Of a DNA stretch of 64,000 nt, positions 51,762-60,814 are shown piece by piece. Below the pieces are notes generated by a model. That model had not been told where the DNA came from and ran no database searches. It worked only from the letters and a program-made list of their open reading frames with translations. The DNA lies in NCBI GenBank assembly GCA_030813035.1, contig JAUSTV010000001.1; one strand, written 5' to 3'. Made by a program: the position numbers and the translations under genes. The stretch is from Bacillus_BA fengqiuensis (GTDB taxonomy: Bacteria; Bacillota; Bacilli; Bacillales; Bacillaceae_H). Within the stretch, counting starts at the first letter, position 1. Each line of letters begins with the position of its first letter.

Positions 51762-51800
51762 TTTGGCTCAATTCAAAGATTGTTGCAATTGTAAAATGCA

Positions 51801-52199
51801 TTACGAAAACGGATGTTGCCATATCTTTTGGAGGATATATCGGTCATAAAGATAAGATAGTAAAATTCCTACTGTATACCTCAATAAATCCAGCCACACA
51901 AAACTTTTCCCCAGAACTAAAGCTCCAAGAAGAGTATTTCTGATGTCATTTATCCACGGACTTCGATATAGTTGACTGAATTCAATGCCAAAACTAAAAA
52001 GCATACTTAATAAAACAGCTAATGATAATGACTGATGGGTAAAGAGAAATCGGAATCCGAAGTAAACCATGCCTGCCCATAACGCATCCCCGGCATGCCG
52101 TGCAACAAATAGCGGCACATGGTCAGATCCGCTTCTCGAAGCCAGTCCTAATACGATTGTCATGATGAAAGCCAGCAAATAAGTTAACTTCATTCTCAT
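51801..52199 (-). CDS. DUF2809-family membrane protein
   Basis: 132 residues with four hydrophobic helices. The family signature is well kept: LGLASRS near the start, DALWAGMVYFGFRFLF, FSFGIEFSQLYRSPWIN and LGKSFVWLDLLRYTVGI. DUF2809 has no known function; it distantly resembles VanZ. GGAGAGATAA lies upstream of the ATG. Confidence 0.85.
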   Translation of the reverse strand: MRMKLTYLLAFIMTIVLGLASRSGSDHVPLFVARHAGDALWAGMVYFGFRFLFTHQSLSLAVLLSMLFSFGIEFSQLYRSPWINDIRNTLLGALVLGKSFVWLDLLRYTVGILLSYLYDRYILQKIWQHPFS

Positions 52200-52335
52200 T
52201 TATCTCTCCTTTTTTAGAAGACTATCATGATATGATGAAAGCTATAAACATATTAACAGTAATAGGAAAAACCTTTTGTCGTGATTACATAACGAAAAAA
52301 ATATTTCAACTGAATGATTTAAAGGAGTGAGAATA

Positions 52336-52698
52336 GTGAAGAATCGGTACCTTTATGTGGCTCTCTTAACACTTTTTCTTTTAGGAGCATGCGGTCACCA
52401 GTCCTCCTACAAGCCTTCATCCATCAATGCCGACTTTCCGGTTCCTGAAAACGCCCGATTGCAAGATGGTGAAGCGAAGAATCCTAAAATCGAAAAATAT
52501 TCTGCTTATAAGTGGACAAAGTCGAATGAGGTACAGGGCATTCCAGAAGTTTATCTTAACGAGATTGAGAGAAATGGGTGGAAAGAACGAAAGGAAGAAC
52601 AAATGGGAGCTTTACGAGTATTTGAGAAAAACGGAAATATTATTTGGCTGATCACCCATGACGATTTCTTTACGCTCTCTCAACTTAAAACGGAGTAA
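52336..52698 (+). CDS. small lipoprotein of unknown function
   Basis: 120 residues from GTG 52336, eight bases after AAAGGAG (GTG 52327 is too near). Signal peptide with lipobox LGAC gives Cys19. The mature part is about 100 polar residues (SINADFPVPENARLQDGEAK, then IPEVYLNEIERNGWKER). No domain recognised. It is transcribed toward the MoxR-VWA operon but separated by about 200 bp with its own promoter signals. Confidence 0.75.
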   Translation: MKNRYLYVALLTLFLLGACGHQSSYKPSSINADFPVPENARLQDGEAKNPKIEKYSAYKWTKSNEVQGIPEVYLNEIERNGWKERKEEQMGALRVFEKNGNIIWLITHDDFFTLSQLKTE

Positions 52699-52808
52699 AT
52701 GATGGAATGAAAGGGAGAGAGTGCTAATCGTTTTTCCATTGTCTCCCTCTTACAGATCCACTGAAGGGCTAATTATTCCATAATACAGGGGAATCTGAAA
52801 AAAAATAT

Positions 52809-52846
52809 CGAAACATATGTTCGTAAAAAGATCAATGTAGTATACT
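52809..52846 (+). promoter_or_regulatory. promoter region of the MoxR-VWA operon with LexA-like palindrome
   Basis: TATACT at 52841-52846 is the best -10 before the operon. CGAAACATATGTTCG at 52809-52823 overlaps the place of the -35. It matches the Bacillus SOS box ideal (CGAACATATGTTCG) in 12 of 14 positions, with a perfect right half GTTCG and an altered left half. Confidence 0.4.
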
Positions 52847-52894
52847 CATGATAAATAACATATGACCTAAATAAAAAACAGGGGGGCTGGAGAA

Positions 52895-55800
52895 ATGGCA
52901 GTCGGTACACATCAACTGTTTCAACATCTTAACATGACATTCGTCCAGGAAGAATGGGCGATTCGTTATTTAAATACGGGAGATGAAGAAACGTTAAAAC
53001 GGATAGAGCAGGCGACGATTCGTGAAAATAGGCGGAGGGATTTCGCCTGGCAGTTCATGCATGATTTTGAGAAGACCTATAAAAGAGACCCTGTCCTTTT
53101 TCGGTTATTTTATCATTTGCTTGAGGAACAGCTGCTGAATGTTCTTCTCGTTCGTTTTACATATGTTAGTTTTCCGGAAATGAAGGTTTATCTTGAAAAA
53201 AGCGGTCTTCCGCTAGAGATGCTGACAGCACTTGCCTCTAAGCAGCTAACAAAACTGGCACGTTCTGTAAACGAAGCAGATGTTTTTCTTAAGGGGCTCA
53301 TAAAGGAGAGCCCACAGTATATAGAGGAACAATTGCAAGCACTGACAGGTGAGCCGAAGCTGCTTTTACTTTTGTTGATGTTTGAGGCAGACCATAAAAA
53401 ATTTCATTCCTACCGCTATTTATTGGAGGAAGAATTGCAAGAGAATGCGGCATATATTCTCCGTCTGGGCGGGATGGAAGAGAAAATTGAAGCGGCGAAA
53501 AAATACGTTCGCAATGAATCCGCGAATGAGATAAGCATCGGTTCGTCTTTACCTGATGTAACGTGGCTGCTGCTGTTCCGTGTTTATGCATATTCCGATA
53601 CGGCAAGACGATATGTGGACTTGCTGGCCAAACGTTCTGTCCAGACGTTCATGAAGTATGCCGCAGACCATATAGAAGGTGTTCTCGACCATTCCGACTA
53701 TTTTGGTAGAGTATGGAGTTTGAATGAGCAGATGTATGAATCGCTTCAACAATTATGTGAACAGTTCGGTGTCTCGGAAGAAAGACTTTTCGCTTACAGT
53801 CTGATGCAGCATGATCTTGATTATTTAGATTTTGATGAAACATATGAATATCAGCGTCTGTTTCATATGGTCGAGGAGGACCCTGAATTCGTGCAGCGTG
53901 TACTGAATTATTTAAGTAAAAGCCACTATATTTTTGTAGCGGTTCTATTGGTAAAAAAAGGACATGAGCTGAATCGAAACAAAGTACGCGAAGAATTTGT
54001 GACGCTTGCGCTTCGGTCTAAGCCCTCCCGTATTCATGATGTGTATCGAGACTATTTAGCGGGGCGGACGTCATTTGAAGAGATGAAAAACTTGCTAAAA
54101 AGTCCTCAGTATAAAAACGCAGGCTGGCCTATTCCCGTTTTGGAAACTGCCCTTCTTTGGGATATAGAGGAAGCGGCAAGACGGGAAGCGGCGCTCGGTC
54201 TTCAGTTCGGAGGCGAATATGACCATAGGCTGTATGAACTTTTATCGAGGTTTTCGGCTGGTGGAAACCCGCCTGAAAGGATGTTAGAGGATTTTCTTTC
54301 CTGCGGTTTAACAGCGGAGGAACTTGTTTCTTATGCCGTTTCACAAGCTGTTCAAGCGTCTTTGTACGGCCAAAGGGAAAATAAAACGGAAGCGTCCATC
54401 GTTAACCTCTTAGTGAAAGAACGGGTCTCTGTCACAGAGGACTTTGCACAGCACAGCGCAGATGAACGAGTCTTCATTTTGGAGAAACTGGCGGAACATG
54501 ATGCGGCTCAAACACGCGAGCTTCTCATTCAAAGCCTTGGTGATTCTTCCAAAAAAGTACGGGCCGCTGCAGTCGAGTTTCTCACAAAGGATCAAGGAGC
54601 CGCAGAAGATGTGGTAAAGGAACTGAGCAGCAAAAAGAAGACTGTAAGAGAACAAGCGATGCGGGTGCTCCTATACTATAAATCAGAGAAATACACAGAG
54701 CTCGTTCGGGAAGCATTGCAGGAGAAGAAAAATGCTTCATTGGCTGAAGGATTTGCGTCACTCCTCGGCAATATGGAGATAGGCGGAGAAACAGGAAGTA
54801 TAGAAGCCCTTTGTGCACGTATTTTAACACCGCAAAAAAGAAGCGCACTTGTCCAGTGGCTCGGATTTGAACCGCAAATCCGTCTTCGCGACTCTGATAC
54901 TATTGCGGATGCAGCCATCCCGCTTGCGTATTTCCAGCAATATATGTCAGATTCAACCATCGAGAAAAAGGAAGTGGCAGAAGCAATAGGCTCGGTTCTC
55001 AGCGAACAGGACTTGAGGGAGAACGTAGAGGCGCTGTTTCAGCTTTGGATTTCCCAAGGGGCAGACACAAAGAAGCGCGGTGTTCTGGCATTATACGGCA
55101 TTCATAGTGATGATGAAATGGCGCTTTCGCTTAAAAAGCAGATTGACGAATGGGCACTCGGCACGCGTGGTGCGATTGCTGCCGCGGCCGTTCAGGCTCT
55201 GGCACTGTCTCCATCACACCTTGCACTGATGGCCATCAGCTCGATGGCATTCAAGTATAAACATAAACAAGTTCGTAATGCGGCGAAAGAAGCATTGCGC
55301 CTTGCCGCGAAAACGCGCGGAATTACAGAGGAAGAGCTCGAAGATGAGCTTGTACCGGACCTTGGTTTCAACAAACGTGGTGAAAAGATAATCGATTACG
55401 GCAACAGGACATTCACCGCTTGTTTGACTACAGAATTGAAGATCGAGCTGAAAACGATGGAAGGAAAACAAATCAAATCCCTCCCAAAACCGAATGCAAA
55501 AGATGATATAGAAAAAGCGGAACTCGCAAAAGCAGAGCTGTCTGCGGTCAAGAAACAGCTGCGAAGCATGGTGACAATGCAAACACAGCGACTCGAAATG
55601 GCACTTTCTCTCCACCGCTATTGGTCGCAGGCAACATGGACATCCCTGTTCGTCGAAAACCCGATCATGCAGCAGTTTGCCATCTCGCTCATTTGGGGTG
55701 AGTATCAGGACGAAAAGTTACTGACAACATTCCGCTATATGGAAGACGGTACATTCAATACAATAGAGGAAGAAGAGCATGAGCTCACACCGAACACCGC

Positions 55801-56329
55801 CATCGGCTTGGTCCATCCACTCGAGTTATCCAGCGAAGAGCGAGAATCATGGAATCAGCAGCTGGAAGATTACGAGGTGGTTCAGCCGTTCCCGCAAATG
55901 TCCCGCAACGTTTTCCATGCAGAGGAAAACGAGACCGTGAGGATAGAGAGATTCGGCGGCATTCAGGTCAATGGCCGTTCCTTGCTGGGCAAGATGACGA
56001 AGTACGGATGGAATCGCGGCTCCGTTCAAGACGGAGGTTTCTACGATACGTTTTATAAAGAAGACACCCGAACAGGACTTGGAGCGGAGCTGTCATTTGA
56101 AGGGGCGCCGGTCGGGTATGAGGAAGACGACGTATGCTTGTTTGACATTCAATTTTACAAAGCCGGTACGGTAAAACGAGGTTCGTACGAATACGATGAA
56201 ATTGACGATGCCAGGCGAATCGTTCCAAAACGTGTGCCCGAGCGCTTTTTCAGCGAAATTTTGTATGACGTGAGCCGCACGGCCGAGCCGAACCTCGGCT
56301 ATGATGAAAACTGGCGCAGCAAACGATGA
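52895..56329 (+). CDS. DUF4132 HEAT-repeat protein, YehI-like, first gene of the MoxR-VWA operon
   Basis: 1144 residues, no membrane segment. The middle (about 500-800) has HEAT-like helical pairs (TRELLIQSLGDSSKKVRAAA, later VREQAMRVLLYYKSEKYTEL, and HKQVRNAAKEALRLAAKTRG). The C-terminal part (about 810-1010) is DUF4132, with LVPDLGFNKRGEKIIDYGNR and LEMALSLHRYWSQATWTSLF. E. coli relatives (MolR, YehI) are associated with WGR domains; I see none here. Probably a scaffold or recognition subunit for the ATPase/VWA pair; this is inference. GGGGGGCTGGAG precedes the ATG. The next gene begins 15 bp after it. Confidence 0.85.
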   Translation: MAVGTHQLFQHLNMTFVQEEWAIRYLNTGDEETLKRIEQATIRENRRRDFAWQFMHDFEKTYKRDPVLFRLFYHLLEEQLLNVLLVRFTYVSFPEMKVYLEKSGLPLEMLTALASKQLTKLARSVNEADVFLKGLIKESPQYIEEQLQALTGEPKLLLLLLMFEADHKKFHSYRYLLEEELQENAAYILRLGGMEEKIEAAKKYVRNESANEISIGSSLPDVTWLLLFRVYAYSDTARRYVDLLAKRSVQTFMKYAADHIEGVLDHSDYFGRVWSLNEQMYESLQQLCEQFGVSEERLFAYSLMQHDLDYLDFDETYEYQRLFHMVEEDPEFVQRVLNYLSKSHYIFVAVLLVKKGHELNRNKVREEFVTLALRSKPSRIHDVYRDYLAGRTSFEEMKNLLKSPQYKNAGWPIPVLETALLWDIEEAARREAALGLQFGGEYDHRLYELLSRFSAGGNPPERMLEDFLSCGLTAEELVSYAVSQAVQASLYGQRENKTEASIVNLLVKERVSVTEDFAQHSADERVFILEKLAEHDAAQTRELLIQSLGDSSKKVRAAAVEFLTKDQGAAEDVVKELSSKKKTVREQAMRVLLYYKSEKYTELVREALQEKKNASLAEGFASLLGNMEIGGETGSIEALCARILTPQKRSALVQWLGFEPQIRLRDSDTIADAAIPLAYFQQYMSDSTIEKKEVAEAIGSVLSEQDLRENVEALFQLWISQGADTKKRGVLALYGIHSDDEMALSLKKQIDEWALGTRGAIAAAAVQALALSPSHLALMAISSMAFKYKHKQVRNAAKEALRLAAKTRGITEEELEDELVPDLGFNKRGEKIIDYGNRTFTACLTTELKIELKTMEGKQIKSLPKPNAKDDIEKAELAKAELSAVKKQLRSMVTMQTQRLEMALSLHRYWSQATWTSLFVENPIMQQFAISLIWGEYQDEKLLTTFRYMEDGTFNTIEEEEHELTPNTAIGLVHPLELSSEERESWNQQLEDYEVVQPFPQMSRNVFHAEENETVRIERFGGIQVNGRSLLGKMTKYGWNRGSVQDGGFYDTFYKEDTRTGLGAELSFEGAPVGYEEDDVCLFDIQFYKAGTVKRGSYEYDEIDDARRIVPKRVPERFFSEILYDVSRTAEPNLGYDENWRSKR

Positions 56330-56344
56330 GAAAGGAATTGGGAT

Positions 56345-57454
56345 ATGCAGTCGATTAAGCCATTGATGGAAGAGTTATATGAAGTGGAACTGAATGCTCT
56401 GGAAGCGAATGATTCGTTTCCGAAACCTCCCAACTGGCGGTTATCGCCGCGAGCCGTTCGAGCATTTATCCTCGGACAGGAGGAGCCGCTCCTTTGGCAA
56501 GGAAGAGAAGTAACCATCAGCCGTAAATTTTACGGGGATGATCCGCTTGTGGAACGGACTATTGTTACATTGGCAGGAAATCGTGGACTGCTTTTAATTG
56601 GAGAGCCTGGAACGGCAAAAACGATGCTGAGTGAGCTGCTTTCTGCCGCCATCTGCAGAAACAGCCGCAACACGGTGCAAGGAACGGCAGCGACGACAGA
56701 AGATACGATTAAATATTCCTGGAACTATGCGCTTCTTTTGGCGAAAGGACCCGTCAGAGAGGCGCTTGTACCCGGCCCGCTTTTTGTGGGTATGGAACAA
56801 GGCATCTTCACTCGATTCGAGGAGCTGACGCGCTGCCCGCAGGAAGTGCAGGATTCCTTGATCAGCGTCTTGAGCGATAAGGTGCTGAACATCCCGGAAT
56901 TTGGTGAACAGGGGATTCTTGCAGCCAAACCCGGATTCAATATCATTGCCACCGCCAACACGCGTGACCGCGGGGTCAATGAAATGAGCAGTGCGTTGAA
57001 GCGCCGTTTTAATTTTGAAACCGTACACCCAATCAAAGATGTAAAACTCGAAGCTGAAATCATCGAGTCGCAGGTCACCCGATTGCTGCAAGATTCCGGA
57101 GTGACACTAGTAGAAGTGGACCGGACGATTGTCGAACTGCTGGCGACCGCTTTTCATGAACTTCGGGAAGGAGCGACGGCAGAGGGGAAACGCATTGATC
57201 AGCCTTCTTCCGTTATGAGTACTGCAGAAGCTGTATCAGTTTATTATCAAAGTGCCATGGATGCTTATTATTACGGGAGCGGACAGGTGAAAATGGAAGC
57301 ACTTGTCCGGTACTTGGCGGGAACGATTGCCAAAGAGAACAGAGATGATTTAGAAAAGCTGCGCAGTTACTTCAGAAGCATCGTCAAACAGCGAAGCCAA
57401 ACAGGAGGGGACGCATGGCAGGCATTTTTCGAAGCGCGCAAACAGCTGAAGTAA
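56345..57454 (+). CDS. MoxR-type AAA+ ATPase, YehL-like
   Basis: 369 residues. Walker A is GEPGTAKT at 86-93. The Walker B region reads IFTRFEELTRCPQEVQDSLI, with FEE in place of the usual DE, as in the YehL subgroup. Sensor 1 region is GFNIIATANTRDRGVNEMSS and the arginine finger follows in ALKRRFNFE. MoxR ATPases are chaperone-like motors that remodel partners through a VWA protein, which is encoded two genes downstream. The 3' end overlaps the next gene by 40 bp. GAAAGGAATTGGGAT precedes the ATG. Confidence 0.9.
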   Translation: MQSIKPLMEELYEVELNALEANDSFPKPPNWRLSPRAVRAFILGQEEPLLWQGREVTISRKFYGDDPLVERTIVTLAGNRGLLLIGEPGTAKTMLSELLSAAICRNSRNTVQGTAATTEDTIKYSWNYALLLAKGPVREALVPGPLFVGMEQGIFTRFEELTRCPQEVQDSLISVLSDKVLNIPEFGEQGILAAKPGFNIIATANTRDRGVNEMSSALKRRFNFETVHPIKDVKLEAEIIESQVTRLLQDSGVTLVEVDRTIVELLATAFHELREGATAEGKRIDQPSSVMSTAEAVSVYYQSAMDAYYYGSGQVKMEALVRYLAGTIAKENRDDLEKLRSYFRSIVKQRSQTGGDAWQAFFEARKQLK

Positions 57455-59718
57455 GCTCCTTGTTCCAGAAGGCTTATGATTTAAGTCGCAATGTTGTGTA
57501 TGTTCCCATTCGCCACCATAGTCTCGCATGCTCTTTTCATGTACAGAAGACGATTGAACACTATAAACCAGATATTATTCTGATTGAGGGCCCGGCTGAT
57601 TGCAGCCCTCTTATCCCACATATCGTAAGCGAGGGCAGTGTCACTCCGATTTGTCTATATTGCAGCTATGACGATAAAAGCGATGTGCTTGAAAAAGGCG
57701 ATTACGGAAAATACCGTGCGTATTATCCGTTTCTCGACTATTCACCGGAATTAGTTGCGCTTCGAGAGGGAGCCGCCCGCAACATACCTGCTGCGTTCAT
57801 TGATCTTCCTTATAAAGACTACTTATTTGTCACGAGAAAGACAGAACAAGTGAATCGTAATGAGCAATACTTCCGGTATAGTCAATATGTCCGGATGCTT
57901 TCTGAACGAACAGGCTGCCGAAGCTTCCATGAATTTTGGGAGAAATATTTTGAACTGCAAGGCTTCGAGATGACAAGCGAGGAATTTATCCGACAGCTTT
58001 TCGATTACTGCTATTACATACGTACCGATTATACAGAGAAGATGCTGGAAGAGGACGGCTGTGCAGCGCGGGAGATACATATGGCTAAGGAAATTGAAAA
58101 AGCGAGCAAAATGTATAGGAAGGTACTTGTGATCACAGGAGGCTTTCACGTGAAGGGTCTTCTTGAATTGGAAGGAAAAAAGAAAACACATTCTAAGGGT
58201 CCGTTGTCTGCGGCATATTCGAACACCTATCTCATGCCCTATTCCTTTTCAGAAAGCGATCAGTCGAGCGGCTATGAGAGCGGAATGCCGGCACCCGCTT
58301 TTTATCAATACATATGGGAGAACCGCAACGGCATGGCAGCCGAACAATTTATGCTAAAAGTCGCCAGGCAGCTGAAAAAAGAAGGCATCTCCATGGCAGA
58401 TGAGATCGAAGCTGCCAGAATGATCCGGGAGCTTGCACGGCTTCGGGGGAAAATGCAGCCGGGATTGTATGAGCTGATGGATTCAGTGCAAAGCACATTT
58501 GTAAAAGGAGAGCTGTCATCTTCAGACAAATCGTTGACACAGCTGCACATAAGCCTTCAAGGAACGAAACGAGGCAAGCTTCCGGAAGAAGCGGATGTCC
58601 CGCCGCTCGTGCACGATTTTCACGCGCTTGCACGGTCTTTTCGCCTTCCTGTCCGCTCTACCGTCCCGCATGAAACGATTTTGGATATATATAAGAAAGA
58701 ACGGCATCAGCGTTTAAGCCAATTCTTCCATCGTCTTGCTTTTTTAGAAATCCCGTTTTGCGAAAAGCTGCGCGGACCAAATTTCGCACGAAAACAAAAC
58801 ATTCATCTGATGAGAGAAACATGGAGATATCGTTTCTCGGCACAAGTGGAAAGTGCACTCATTGATTTGTCCGTATATGGCGGAACACTGGAAGAAGCCG
58901 CACAGGAAATGCTGCGGACCAAGCTACAAAAGGCAAAAGGCCATGCTGGAGAAATCGCTCTATTATTGACGGAAGCCTATTGGAGCGGGGTGTTTTCTGA
59001 TTTTTCCGTCTATGATCCTTTAGTGGACGAGGCAATCCAAAAGGATGGAGGCTTCGTATCCATGACAGACTGTGCATACTATTTGTCACAAGTGGAGAAA
59101 GCTGATTATCAGGCGGAGCATGCCCGCCATAAAGCACTTTCCTTATTCTCTGTCTTGCACGGCGGAGAGCCGGGCATCATCGTGGAAAAACTTATCGACT
59201 TGTACACATTGCAGCCAGCAGATGGGCATTTCATCGACGTGCTGGAGCTTTATTTGCAAAAGGAGAAACAGGACAGCCAGGTGGAGGGGGCAGTGTTAGG
59301 GCTTCTCACTTCTGTTGACAAGAGGAACATTGACGATATCATTCGGGTAGCAGAAGGATATTTTTACGGAAGCGGCGAGATGCAAAAACAAGCTCCGTTA
59401 TTCTTGATCGGTTTGTTTAACGCTGCCAAAGATATTTTTCTTTACAACGAGCCGCTGCTGAACGGACTTTCTCATGTACTGCAAGAGCTTGATGAAGAGA
59501 CATTCCTGCAGATACTGCCGTACATGCGGCTTTTATTCAGTCAATTCACCCCGCTTGAAGTTGACAAAATGGCAAGACAGATCGCCCGAATATATGACAC
59601 AACGGAAGAAGCGGTAAAAGAAGAAGGCGTTGCGGAAGAGGTGCTCGCATATGCTATTGGATTGGATAAGAGAGCACAGGAGATTTTGACGAGACGAGGG
59701 TTGGAAGATGGACAGTAA
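57415..59718 (+). CDS. DUF5682 protein, YehM-like
   Basis: 767 residues from ATG 57415, after AGGAGGGG. The N-terminal domain (to about 260) has conserved motifs RHHS at 33-36, IEGPAD at 57-62 and GGFH at 242-245. The spacing of His and acidic residues recalls the TraB/TIKI and EreA/ChaN groups of metal-dependent hydrolases, so an enzymatic role is possible but inferred. The rest is helical (about 330-760). It overlaps both neighbours, MoxR by 40 bp and VWA by 11 bp. Confidence 0.82.
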   Translation: MAGIFRSAQTAEVSSLFQKAYDLSRNVVYVPIRHHSLACSFHVQKTIEHYKPDIILIEGPADCSPLIPHIVSEGSVTPICLYCSYDDKSDVLEKGDYGKYRAYYPFLDYSPELVALREGAARNIPAAFIDLPYKDYLFVTRKTEQVNRNEQYFRYSQYVRMLSERTGCRSFHEFWEKYFELQGFEMTSEEFIRQLFDYCYYIRTDYTEKMLEEDGCAAREIHMAKEIEKASKMYRKVLVITGGFHVKGLLELEGKKKTHSKGPLSAAYSNTYLMPYSFSESDQSSGYESGMPAPAFYQYIWENRNGMAAEQFMLKVARQLKKEGISMADEIEAARMIRELARLRGKMQPGLYELMDSVQSTFVKGELSSSDKSLTQLHISLQGTKRGKLPEEADVPPLVHDFHALARSFRLPVRSTVPHETILDIYKKERHQRLSQFFHRLAFLEIPFCEKLRGPNFARKQNIHLMRETWRYRFSAQVESALIDLSVYGGTLEEAAQEMLRTKLQKAKGHAGEIALLLTEAYWSGVFSDFSVYDPLVDEAIQKDGGFVSMTDCAYYLSQVEKADYQAEHARHKALSLFSVLHGGEPGIIVEKLIDLYTLQPADGHFIDVLELYLQKEKQDSQVEGAVLGLLTSVDKRNIDDIIRVAEGYFYGSGEMQKQAPLFLIGLFNAAKDIFLYNEPLLNGLSHVLQELDEETFLQILPYMRLLFSQFTPLEVDKMARQIARIYDTTEEAVKEEGVAEEVLAYAIGLDKRAQEILTRRGLEDGQ

Positions 59719-60814
59719 CATTTCATTAAATCGGTGGCGCCTCGTGCTTGGAAAATATGCCGATGACCAATTAGCGTTCCAGGAAGAGAACCCTGCATAT
59801 CGGGAAATGGACGAGGTATTGGAATTTTTGTACGAACGGGAGCGGGGAGAAGAACGCGGAGGTTCCCTCGATCCGTCGCAACTGACAGTGCCTTCCTGGA
59901 TTTCCAAAGTACGTGAGCTGTTTCCGAGAGAAACGATTGAACTCATGGAAAAACATGCGCTTGAAAAGTACGAATTGACCGCTTTGCTGAAGGATAAACA
60001 AACACTTGAAAAGATGGAACCGAATATGAATTTGCTAAAATGCATTTTACAGTTTAAGAGCCATATAAAGCAGGAAGTGCTGGACACAGCCAAACGTATC
60101 GTTGCAACCGTAGCCGAGGAGCTGCGGCGCACGTTAGAGCAGGAAATAAAGCCAGCTTTAAGCGGCAAACCGGACCGCAATCGTTCCAGTCATATCCGCG
60201 TCATGCGCAACTTTGACTTCAAGAAAACGATTCGCAAAAACATGAGGCATTATGACCTGGAAGCCAATATGCTCCCCATTGAAAAGCCGTATTTTTATGC
60301 GGCAACAAGACACGTCAACCCGTGGAGGGTCATTCTTGCCGTGGACGAGAGTGGAAGCATGCTGGATTCAGTCATTCACAGTGCGGTGATGGCCGGTATT
60401 TTCGCTAGTTTGCCAACACTTAAGACTGATTTATTCATCTTTGATACATCCGTTGTCGATTTGACGGACCGCATCGATGATCCGGTTGAAACGCTTATGA
60501 GTGTACAGCTTGGAGGCGGAACCTATATCGCTCAGGCACTTCGCCATGCAGCGGACAAGATGGAAGCACCGTACCAAACGATTGTCATTCTTGTAACGGA
60601 TTTATATGAGGGAGGCAGTTATGCGGAAATGTATCGGGAAGCGATGAATATCGTAGAGTCGGGGGCAAAACTTATGGTGCTTACGTCCCTTGATCCGGAG
60701 GCACAGCCTTTTTATGATAAACAAGCTGCCAAGAAAATGGCGGCGCTCGGAGCTCATGTCGCAGCGCTGACACCGGGGAGGTTAGCACAATGGCTCGCAG
60801 CCATCATTTCCTAG
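59708..60814 (+). CDS. VWA-domain protein, YehP-like
   Basis: 368 residues. The N-terminal 200 residues are helical; the C-terminal VWA domain has an intact MIDAS: DESGS at 213-217, Thr272 in GGGTYIAQAL, and Asp298 in VTDLYEGG. It therefore should bind a divalent metal and a ligand or partner. MoxR ATPases act with such VWA proteins. Start ATG 59708 overlaps the previous gene; the end overlaps the SWIM gene by 25 bp. Confidence 0.9.
   Translation: MDSNISLNRWRLVLGKYADDQLAFQEENPAYREMDEVLEFLYERERGEERGGSLDPSQLTVPSWISKVRELFPRETIELMEKHALEKYELTALLKDKQTLEKMEPNMNLLKCILQFKSHIKQEVLDTAKRIVATVAEELRRTLEQEIKPALSGKPDRNRSSHIRVMRNFDFKKTIRKNMRHYDLEANMLPIEKPYFYAATRHVNPWRVILAVDESGSMLDSVIHSAVMAGIFASLPTLKTDLFIFDTSVVDLTDRIDDPVETLMSVQLGGGTYIAQALRHAADKMEAPYQTIVILVTDLYEGGSYAEMYREAMNIVESGAKLMVLTSLDPEAQPFYDKQAAKKMAALGAHVAALTPGRLAQWLAAIIS

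Noticed and set aside
59533..60180. Minus-strand open frame of about 215 codons under the VWA gene
   Set aside because: Serine-rich antisense shadow of DUF5682 and VWA coding sequence, with no ribosome site.
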